This document shows positions 58,901 to 64,000 of a stretch of DNA of 64,000 bases, in pieces. A model generated the notes under the pieces. That model saw only the letters and a list, made by a program, of their open reading frames with translations. It did not search any database and was not told the DNA's origin. The DNA comes from Thermocrispum agreste DSM 44070 (GTDB lineage: Bacteria > Actinomycetota > Actinomycetes > Mycobacteriales > Pseudonocardiaceae): positions 62,001-126,000 of the forward strand of contig NZ_ATYX01000005.1 of assembly GCF_000427905.1 (NCBI RefSeq), given 5' to 3'. The number at the start of each line of letters is the position of its first letter. Positions within the stretch are counted from its first letter, which is position 1. A program made the position numbers and the translations under genes.

Positions 58901-59262
58901 TGCGCACCGCCCGGCTGCCCGAGCTCGCCGACCGGCTGGATCTCGTCCTGGGCAGCGCGGGCGCAGGATTGTCCGGCGGCCAGGCCCGGCGGCTGGCGAT
59001 CGCTCGTGCTCTGCTCGCCGCGCTCCGCCCCGGCGGGCCACGGGTGGTGCTCCTGGACGAGCCCACCGCCCACCTCGACCGGCCGACGGCGACTGCCCTG
59101 TTCGACAACCTGCGCACGCTGCTGGCCGGCCACACGGTCGTCCACGTGACCCATCGGCCCGAGGAAGCCGCGCACGCGGACGTGGTGCTGGAGGTGCGCG
59201 ACGGCCGCGTCGGGCCCGCTGCGAGCCCCGTGGCGAGGCGATCCGAACCGGCGACCGCCTGA
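55930..59262 (+). CDS. cydDC: Fused CydDC ABC exporter for cytochrome bd assembly
   Basis: At 1110 aa this single protein covers CydD (1-550) and CydC (560-1110), which are separate in Escherichia coli but often fused in actinobacteria. Each half has six membrane helices and an ATPase. In the CydD half Walker A reads TEPSGGGKSTT (Glu instead of the first Gly), with LSLGQRQRVAVARALL and VLLLDEPTAHLD. In the CydC half GPSGAGKSTLL, LSGGQARRLAIARALL and VVLLDEPTAHLD are canonical. It exports glutathione/cysteine or a heme-related substrate needed for bd assembly. ATG 55930 overlaps the cydB stop. Confidence 0.95.
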   Translation: MLQRATASRARPGRGPLGPLPALSRTARRALAVLAALALISACLLVAQGFLLADVLAKIVQGEAVAARQWWLLIGVTAGRAVVAWAHRTVAARAAAGTKQQLREAVVRRAVELGPEWIAGRGTGQLAVVAARGLDALDKYFTEYLPALVTAAVVPVVVGGAVLLADWPSAVILILTVPLLPLFGALVGMHTADRTKASMDATERQSGQLRELIRALPVLTAFGQAGAQRTAVGRLGERHRRASMTTLRLAFSSSFVLELAAMLSVALIAVTIGVRLVGGSMDLAVGLAVLIVAPECYQPLRAVGAAFHASADGTEAVRRVVDVLAQQPAMAGRRAHTPVADPGAVIEVRGLRVRRRGGFRPDGASFLALPGQITWLTEPSGGGKSTTFAVLLGFVPPSAGSVTVDGRPLRELDPAHWRRMVAWVPQFPVFTEETVRAELATAAEDLDRQPSADDVEHMATALGCLDLLDRDPGTLSLGQRQRVAVARALLRVRCGARVLLLDEPTAHLDEANAARVMARIRAAAEDGATVLIAAHEAARDDSRAPARTTVPGRRDELEDAAPHSGRLLPWRDILHRKLLTGTMFGALALLSAIALTAVSAWLIAKAAQQPPILTLTVAIVGVRTFGLARAALRYVERLAVHDAAFQVANRLRQRLWAALVRIGPARAAQLRSAGSGEGAVVDDVDHVRDLLPRVVTPPAVVATVIATAVVVEAFMLPEAGAVLAVLATAGAVLAVLAQWYADRRATMLQSDTQRDVHRRVLALLEGAAELMAFGRLRRHQAALTAADHRLTRLARRAALADGLASAVITAASGLASVWATWLAADAVAAGQLDPLLAVPIALVPLTLAEALALLPPVAVHAPVLDSARRRLAELFDEQPPGSSAVRRTDDGTIELRSVTLRWPGAAEPALRDVRLRIEPGTHVAIVGPSGAGKSTLLAALAGLLPGEGGTAALPGSVALAPQDPQLISASVAENLRLGDPAADEDQLVSALRTARLPELADRLDLVLGSAGAGLSGGQARRLAIARALLAALRPGGPRVVLLDEPTAHLDRPTATALFDNLRTLLAGHTVVHVTHRPEEAAHADVVLEVRDGRVGPAASPVARRSEPATA

Positions 59263-59390
59263 TCGCCACGAGACACCCACCGGGCTCACCTCGGCCTCGC
59301 CCGCCGGGCACCTGGCCGGCGAGCGCAACTGCGACGGCCCGCCCCGTGCCCGGGGTGCGCGTCACGCCGTGGGGCGGCGATCCCGCCCGG

Positions 59391-59864
59391 TCACGAGGCG
59401 TTCGCCGCCTCCGGCGCGGCGGTGATCTCACGTGGCACCGTCTTGCCGTCGATGACGGTCGCCGCTGTGGGCTCCGGCGTCGTCACGTCGTCGTACAAGC
59501 GGCGGCGCTTGGTGTCCTTGGCGGGCGCCTTGCCCTCCGCGATCTCGCGCAGGTCGCTGACCGCCGGGGCCAGCAGCAAGCCCGCCGTGGTCAGGCACCC
59601 CCGTGCCGCCCGCAGATCGCGCACCAGCTCTTCGCCCACGTCGGGGTGCCCGGCCCTGGTCACCGCGGCCGGAGACCGCTCGGCCAGCACGTCGATCAGT
59701 CCGGTCAGGGCGGTGGCGATCTGCTGAACGCCTTCGGCGATGGCGTGGAGGCGGTCGATGTCGGTGGTGTGGGTCAGCTCCTTCGTCGCGCGTCCGATCG
59801 CGCGGTGCACGTGATGCATGACGTCGCCAGAAATCTCCGATGTCGGTGACGCAACGGTGCTCAC
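59391..59864 (-). CDS. Hypothetical 157-aa helical protein
   Basis: The product is mostly alpha-helical (VMHHVHRAIGRATKELTHTTDIDRLHAIAEGVQQIATALTGLIDVLAER ... VGEELVRDLRAARGCLTTAGLLLAPAVSDL) without signal or membrane segments, and has a charged tail (KDTKRRRLYDD). I start at GTG 59864 with GGGAG about 9 nt upstream. I do not recognise a family. A phage- or chromosome-associated role cannot be judged. Confidence 0.65.
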   Translation of the reverse strand: MSTVASPTSEISGDVMHHVHRAIGRATKELTHTTDIDRLHAIAEGVQQIATALTGLIDVLAERSPAAVTRAGHPDVGEELVRDLRAARGCLTTAGLLLAPAVSDLREIAEGKAPAKDTKRRRLYDDVTTPEPTAATVIDGKTVPREITAAPEAANAS

Positions 59865-60144
59865 GTCGTCAACTCCCCCAGACCCCGCCCTGACACCGGC
59901 GTCGCGCTGGTGCACCGGCGCCGGTCCCGCGCTCTCCGGCTGGGGCGTCACCACGATCAGGATCGTCGGGCATCACGGTAGGCCGGACGCTGCCGACGCC
60001 CTGCTGCGTGAATCCACCGCGTGGATCCGTCCGCATCACCATCGGCGATCCTCCTTGCTTCTCCGTGAGGCAGCCGCAGGGCACGGCTGCTCAACCATTC
60101 AACATCGACTCAAGCTTTTTTGTTCCCGACGCTGTAAGTCTTGT

Positions 60145-60174
60145 GGAGTGCGCCACCACGATTTGGCGCGCTCC
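60145..60174. terminator. Hairpin with 11-bp stem
   Basis: The arms GGAGTGCGCCA (60145-60155) and TGGCGCGCTCC (60164-60174) pair with one G-T wobble around an 8-nt loop. It lies between the hypothetical gene and the MerR promoter, and may isolate them or form part of an untranslated RNA. Confidence 0.5.
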
Positions 60175-60294
60175 GGGGCGCGCAAGCACGGGAGAACACG
60201 GCAAAGCAGACACTTCCGGCGCGCTTCGGCGGCTCCGTCATCCCATCGCCCATCGATCCCACCGCCGGCGGCCACAAGGAGAGTGGCCCGATGA

Positions 60295-60327
60295 CTGACA
60301 GATTTCTACAGTCGATACTATAGAAAT
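60295..60327 (+). promoter_or_regulatory. Promoter with palindromic operator between -35 and -10
   Basis: CTGACA (60295-60300) and TATAGA (60319-60324) are separated by 18 bp. The arms ATTTCTA (60302-60308) and TAGAAAT (60321-60327) form a perfect inverted repeat inside the spacer and over the -10 box. A long spacer with an operator in it is the hallmark of MerR-type control, which fits the MerR-like gene 65 bp downstream. Confidence 0.65.
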
Positions 60328-60392
60328 ATGTCAAGGATGAGCGACAATTGGCTGCAGCGCGGAGCCGTAGGTTCGCACGGAAGGGACGCAGG

Positions 60393-60902
60393 GTGTCTGA
60401 GCTCAACAAGCTCGACGATCCGGACTATCCGGCCTTCACGATCGGTCAGGCCGCCGAACTGCTGAGCGTGCAGCAGGCCTTCCTGCGCAGCTTGGACACC
60501 GCCGACGTGGTCTCCCCGCACCGGTCACCCGGCGGCCACCGGCGCTACTCGCGCCGTCAGCTGGAGCTGGTCTCCCGGCTACGCGAGCAGCTGGACAACG
60601 GGCACACCCTGTCCGCCGCGTCGCACATCCTGGACCTGGAGAACGAGCTGGCGGCGGCGCGCGCGGACCTGAAGCAGACCCAGGAGCGCCTGCGCGCCGC
60701 GGAAGAGGAGATCGCCCAGCTGCGCGCCCAGCTCGCCGACGCCACCGGCGCGCCGGCCGAGCAGACCACCCAGGCCGAGCAAGCCGAGCAGACGAAGACT
60801 CCCGGCGAGCACGCACGCGGCGAGGCTGCCGCCGGTGACCACGCATCCCAGCACGGGCCCGACGACGCGAACAAGGAGGATGACGGCAGTGACGACGCCT
60901 GA
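60393..60902 (+). CDS. MerR-family-like transcriptional regulator
   Basis: This 169-aa protein has an N-terminal MerR-type winged helix (FTIGQAAELLSVQQAFLRSLDTADVVSPHRSPGGHRRYSRRQLELVSRLREQ, residues 16-65). A coiled coil follows (LDLENELAAARADLKQTQERLRAAEEEIAQLRAQLADA), and then an acidic, Gln-rich tail of about 50 residues. The GTG start at 60393 follows AAGGGACGCAG. It is co-transcribed with the DivIVA-like gene, whose start lies inside its 3' end. Long-coil MerR proteins of this kind occur next to stress and heat-shock genes. Confidence 0.88.
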   Translation: MSELNKLDDPDYPAFTIGQAAELLSVQQAFLRSLDTADVVSPHRSPGGHRRYSRRQLELVSRLREQLDNGHTLSAASHILDLENELAAARADLKQTQERLRAAEEEIAQLRAQLADATGAPAEQTTQAEQAEQTKTPGEHARGEAAAGDHASQHGPDDANKEDDGSDDA

Positions 60903-61716
60903 GGCGAACACCGAGGTTGTGCCGTTGAAGACGGACTTCGACGTGGTGTGGCGTGGTTACGACCGCGAGCAGGTGCAGCATTACGTGGCGGCGGTGGAGC
61001 AGGAGCTGCGCATGCTCACCATGGACCGGGACGCCGCGCTGGCCAAGGCGGACTCACTGGCGGACCGGCTGACCGAGGCCCAGTCGGAGATCCGCGCGCT
61101 GCAGGAGAAGGTCGACCGGATCGCGCGCGAGCCGATCTCCCCCGACGCGCTCACCGAGCGCATGCGCCGCATGGTGGAACTGGCCCAGGAGGAGGCCAAG
61201 GAGATCACCGAACGCGCCCAGGCGGCGGCGCAGCAGGGCTGGGACACCGCACGGTCGGCCGAGGAGCTGATGCAACGCGCCCGCAAGCGGGCCCACGAGC
61301 TGGTCACCGAAGCCGAACAGCGGCGCCGGGAGCTCGACGAGCAGGCGGCCGAGCTGCGCAGGCAGATGGACGAGGACTTCCGCATCGCGCTGAACAAGCG
61401 GCGCAGCGAAGCCGTGCGCCAGATCGCCGAGGAGAAGGCGGCCGCGAAGGCGGAAGCCGAGCGCCTGGTGCAGGAGGCGACCGAGCAGAGCCGTCGCATG
61501 GTGGCCGAGGCCGAGCGCCGGGTCGCCGAGCTGGAGCGGCACCGGGCGCAGATCAGCTCGATGCTGGGCGAGACGATGCGTCTGCTCGACCAGGCCGACA
61601 CGATGCTGCGACCACAGCAGGACGAGGTCGAGATCCGCGACGTCGACGCGGCCGACGTGCACGTTCCGACCATGCGTGAGGAAGGCACGGTGGAAGAGAG
61701 CGTCGCAGCCGCCTGA
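60889..61716 (+). CDS. DivIVA-domain coiled-coil protein
   Basis: This 275-aa protein has the DivIVA N-terminal motif VPLKTDFDVVWRGYDREQVQHYVAAVEQEL, then a long coiled coil of Glu/Arg/Ala heptads (70-255) and an acidic end. I start at GTG 60889, 9 nt after AAGGAGG. The ATG three codons earlier directly abuts the RBS. The gene overlaps the MerR-like gene by 14 bp. DivIVA-like proteins mark poles and curved membrane. Paralogues of Wag31 also occur in stress granule-like structures, so the exact role is open. Confidence 0.9.
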   Translation: MTTPEANTEVVPLKTDFDVVWRGYDREQVQHYVAAVEQELRMLTMDRDAALAKADSLADRLTEAQSEIRALQEKVDRIAREPISPDALTERMRRMVELAQEEAKEITERAQAAAQQGWDTARSAEELMQRARKRAHELVTEAEQRRRELDEQAAELRRQMDEDFRIALNKRRSEAVRQIAEEKAAAKAEAERLVQEATEQSRRMVAEAERRVAELERHRAQISSMLGETMRLLDQADTMLRPQQDEVEIRDVDAADVHVPTMREEGTVEESVAAA

Positions 61717-61936
61717 CCGACGTCGGCGGCCATTCCGCCGTGTGGCCGCCCATCGGGATGCGTCCAGTTCCGTCCTCCGCCGTGACGTCCTCGCCGCAAC
61801 GATTCCTCCGGTGACCGGCCGCCCTGCGTCGCTGTTCGTGGTCACCGTTCGCGGAACCGGCCGTGCCGTCGGCCCGGTGGCGGCCGGTCCCACGCCGACG
61901 GATCGCCGGCGAGTGCATCCGCGTAGGATTTCGGCA

Positions 61937-63019
61937 ATGCCCGCAACGCTCGCGCCCCGTCGTCGCCGCGTTCGCTGGTGGCACGTCGCCGCAGCCCTCG
62001 GCGTCCTCGCCGGTGTGCTGGCCGCGATCGCCTTCCTGCCTGGCGAGGAACCCGCTCAGCGCAAGCGCCAGGGCCCGCCGGGGACCGGACCGCTGACCGT
62101 CGTCAGCATCGGTGACAGCACGCTGTCCGGTGAAGGCACCGGCACCTACACCCCGGAGACCGACGGCCGGGGCGGCAACTGGTGCCACCGCTCCCCCGAT
62201 GCGGTCATCCACCACGTCGACCTTCCCGGCGTCCGCCGCAAGATCAACCTGGCCTGTTCGGGAGCCACCACCGAACTGGTCCGCCTCGGCACGGCACGCC
62301 GGTACACCGAAGGGTCCCAGGCCGCCCAGCTTCGCCGGATCGCCAAGACGCACCGGGTGACCGCGGTCGTCGTGGCGGTGGGTGCCAACGACGACCCTCG
62401 GTTCTCCGCACGACTGACCGACTGCGCCAAGGCGTACTGGGGCCCCACGCCGTGCACGGAGGCCATGCGGCGCGACTGGCCGCAGATCATCGAGCGCATG
62501 GTGCCCAAAGTGGTCCGGGCACTGCAGGACATCCGCACCGCACTGGCCGACGCGGGCTACCGCCGCGGCGACTACCAGCTGGTGCTGCTGTCGTATGCCT
62601 CCCCGGTCAGCCCGGACATTCCCGAATCGTTGCGCTCGTTGAACGGATGCCCGTTCCGCAAGAGCGATCTGGAGTGGATTCGTTCGACCGGCGTCAGGGA
62701 GCTGAGCGAAGGCATGCGGCGCGCCGCCGACGAGGCGGGGGCCCGGTTTCTCGACCTGTCCAGGGCCGGCGAGGGACACGAAGCCTGCACCGGTGGCGAC
62801 GACCCGTCCAGCGAATGGTTCACCCGGCTCACCGTGCGCTGGGACGACCTGCGGGACGAAGTGCGCGCCAGCCACGCCGCCCAGGAGTCCTTCCACGCCA
62901 ACAAGGAAGGTCACCGGCAGATCGGCCGCTGCGTGAGCGAGTTCCTGGCCATGCCGGAACCGCGCGCGGCCTGCCTGCCGGGCGACGACGGCGACCTGCA
63001 CGCCGCGCCGACCGAGTGA
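61937..63019 (+). CDS. Membrane-anchored SGNH/GDSL hydrolase
   Basis: This 360-aa protein has an N-terminal membrane helix (WWHVAAALGVLAGVLAAIAFL) and an extracytoplasmic SGNH hydrolase domain: block I VVSIGDSTLSGEGTGTY with the Ser, block III VAVGANDDPRF with the Asn, and the late SFHANKEGHRQIGRCV with the His. Six or more cysteines suggest disulfides. Members include lipases and acetyl-esterases. The substrate is unknown. ATG 61937 has AGGA 9 nt upstream. Confidence 0.88.
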   Translation: MPATLAPRRRRVRWWHVAAALGVLAGVLAAIAFLPGEEPAQRKRQGPPGTGPLTVVSIGDSTLSGEGTGTYTPETDGRGGNWCHRSPDAVIHHVDLPGVRRKINLACSGATTELVRLGTARRYTEGSQAAQLRRIAKTHRVTAVVVAVGANDDPRFSARLTDCAKAYWGPTPCTEAMRRDWPQIIERMVPKVVRALQDIRTALADAGYRRGDYQLVLLSYASPVSPDIPESLRSLNGCPFRKSDLEWIRSTGVRELSEGMRRAADEAGARFLDLSRAGEGHEACTGGDDPSSEWFTRLTVRWDDLRDEVRASHAAQESFHANKEGHRQIGRCVSEFLAMPEPRAACLPGDDGDLHAAPTE

Positions 63020-63124
63020 GCTAGGCTCCCCCGCGAAAGGCAAAGCCGGCTCCAGGGCACGTCACGAACCACGCGGTGGTCCGTCCCTGTGCCAGCCGCA
63101 GCCGCCGAGAGCCCGGAGCCCGCC

Positions 63125-63505
63125 ATGGACATCACCCGCCGCCCAGGCCCGATCGACGACCTGTCCCGGCTGCACCACCAGCTTCGGCTGCTGGTTCCGG
63201 TACTGACCGTCGTCGAGCACCACCCGGACATCGACGTGCTGCTCGGCCAGCTCGCCGACACGGTGGCGGGTGTGGAAGCGTTGCTGGCCGCCGCCGAGCC
63301 GATGGCGCTGCAGTCGGTGCGCGCCGGGCTGGCGCACGCCAAGGCGGCCGAGCACAACGAGGCACGCAGCGCGTTCCTCGCCGCGTTCCACCGGCTGAGC
63401 ATCCTGCTGCAAACCGGCAATCCGCGGCGGCGGTCGGCCGTCGACGAGCCCACCAAGCGGTGGCGGCCGGTGCTGGGCCCGGGCGGCGACGACGCCGGGC
63501 GGTAG
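63125..63505 (+). CDS. Hypothetical 126-aa helical protein
   Basis: The product MDITRRPGPIDDLSRLHHQLRLLVPVLTVVEHHPDIDVLLGQLADTVAGVEALLAAAEPMALQSV... is soluble and helical, with GGAGC 6-7 nt before the ATG. No recognised domain. Its stop codon lies inside a short repeat array that also covers the stop of the convergent Lrp gene. Confidence 0.65.
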   Translation: MDITRRPGPIDDLSRLHHQLRLLVPVLTVVEHHPDIDVLLGQLADTVAGVEALLAAAEPMALQSVRAGLAHAKAAEHNEARSAFLAAFHRLSILLQTGNPRRRSAVDEPTKRWRPVLGPGGDDAGR

Positions 63506-63580
63506 CGCGCTGATTGCGACCGGGCCGTACCGCGCTCGATTGCGACCGGGCGGTAGGGCGCGCTAGATGGCGACCGGGCG
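63495..63580. repeat. Three imperfect 25-28-bp tandem repeats spanning two convergent stop codons
   Basis: Units at 63495-63519, 63520-63545 and 63546-63573 share CCGGGC(G/C)GTA ... GCGCT ... GAT(T/G)GCGA, followed by a partial CCGGGCG. The first contains the TAG of the hypothetical gene and the third the TAG of the lrp-type gene, so duplication extended one or both C-termini or the gap between them. Confidence 0.75.
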
Positions 63581-64000
63581 TCCTTCGAACGGCGTGGACA
63601 GCACCACCGTGGTGCGCGTCGACACCTTGGCCGCCTCCCGGATCCGCCGCAGCAGGTCCTCCAGGCCTGCAGGCGATGCGACCCGGACCAGCAACACGTA
63701 GGACTCGTCGCCGGCCACCGAGTAGCAGGCCTCGATCTCCCTGATGTGCTCCAGGCGCTGCGGGTAGTCGTCCGGTGCCGCAGGGTCGTTCGGGGTCAGG
63801 GAGATCAACGCGGTCAGCGGCAGGCCCACCTGCTCGCCGTCCACCCGCGCGGTGTAGCCGGTGATCACCCCGCGCTGCTCCAGCCTGCGCACCCGCTGGT
63901 GCACCGCGGACACCGACAGCCCGACCCGCTCGGCGAGATCGGTGAAGCTGCACCGTCCGTTGGCGTTGAGTTCCCGGACGATGGCCCGGTCGATGGGTTC
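63563..64000 (-). CDS. Lrp/AsnC-family transcriptional regulator, 5' end beyond window
   Basis: The 145 residues visible cover the helix-turn-helix (PIDRAIVRELNANGRCSFTDLAERVGLSVSAVHQRVRRLEQRG) and the RAM ligand domain (LPLTALISLTPND, VLLVRVASPAGLEDLLRRI, STRTTVVLSTPFEGRPVAI). The frame is open to base 64000, so only the first few residues are missing. These regulators respond to amino acids. Convergent with the 126-aa gene. Confidence 0.93.
   Translation of the reverse strand, partial: EPIDRAIVRELNANGRCSFTDLAERVGLSVSAVHQRVRRLEQRGVITGYTARVDGEQVGLPLTALISLTPNDPAAPDDYPQRLEHIREIEACYSVAGDESYVLLVRVASPAGLEDLLRRIREAAKVSTRTTVVLSTPFEGRPVAI

Larger units (their letters stand above)
59865..60392. other. 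Intergenic region with hairpin and MerR-type promoter
   Basis: This stretch of about 530 bp between the hypothetical gene and the MerR-like gene has no supported gene. It is A/T-richer from 60100 and contains a T7 tract (60117-60123), an 11-bp hairpin and the promoter at 60295-60327. A short upstream ATG frame at 60328 is out of frame with the regulator. Confidence 0.6.

Noticed and set aside
60100-60180. A tRNA or small stable RNA in the A/T-richer gap
   Set aside because: The hairpin has no cloverleaf or T-loop sequence. Only a terminator-like or leader stem can be supported.

Overview
The window is about 70% G+C, densely coded and rich in GTG starts. Its gene families (type VII secretion EccC and mycosin, DosS/DosR-type regulators, a fused CydDC, adjacent Lnt and polyprenol-mannose synthase genes, DivIVA coiled coils, a Q-rich DUF-type membrane protein) point to an actinobacterium, most likely of the order Pseudonocardiales. 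The order is inferred from gene content only. No rRNA, tRNA, CRISPR array, transposase or integrase was found.

1-7.0 kb is the most unusual block. A tightly coupled minus-strand operon encodes a phosphosulfolactate synthase (ComA/XcbB type), a 303-aa protein I do not recognise, an adenylosuccinate-lyase-like enzyme, a D-cysteine-desulfhydrase-like PLP enzyme and an argininosuccinate-lyase-like enzyme. This is the enzyme set of the bacterial coenzyme M (2-mercaptoethanesulfonate) pathway described in Xanthobacter. Divergent from it is a 5'-truncated epoxyalkane:coenzyme M transferase, the enzyme that uses CoM in alkene/epoxide degradation. A cysteine-dioxygenase-type thiol dioxygenase lies convergent to it. 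The last operon gene carries a frameshift in a 7-G run.

7.2-15.1 kb is a decaying region: a WD40/NTPase remnant, a type VII secretion eccC with a missing N-terminus, two frameshifts and a stop codon, a mycosin that has lost its catalytic His and Ser, and a truncated trypsin-like gene ending at a 34-bp palindrome.

15-26.8 kb is mostly housekeeping and metabolism: polyprenol-phosphate mannose synthase and apolipoprotein N-acyltransferase, an amidohydrolase, lysine 2,3-aminomutase, a secreted subtilisin, NADP-glutamate dehydrogenase, a phytoene-dehydrogenase-like flavoenzyme with an SRPBCC protein, and a small Smr protein. 26.9-32.8 kb is regulatory: a double-module histidine kinase overlapping its response regulator, CsbD, a CBS-BON protein, an IclR regulator and a receiver-less winged-helix protein with operator-like repeats upstream.

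32.9-44.5 kb holds a MoxR/DUF58/VWA operon, MobA, an NlpC/P60 peptidase, two membrane proteins, a response regulator/kinase/GerMN-lipoprotein operon, a PAP2 phosphatase and a VanY-type carboxypeptidase. 44.5-49.7 kb carries small metabolic genes (HesB-like, gluconokinase, isochorismatase-like, a frameshifted methyltransferase, a glutamine amidotransferase) and a PaaX-like regulator with a 32-bp palindrome just upstream of its start.

49.8-59.3 kb looks like a hypoxia island: two DosR-type regulators, a DosS-type GAF kinase keeping the heme-ligand histidine, and cydA-cydB-cydDC for cytochrome bd oxidase. 59.4-64.0 kb holds a hypothetical gene, a MerR-like regulator with a MerR-style promoter, a DivIVA-like coiled coil, an SGNH hydrolase, a small protein and an Lrp/AsnC regulator that runs off the right edge.
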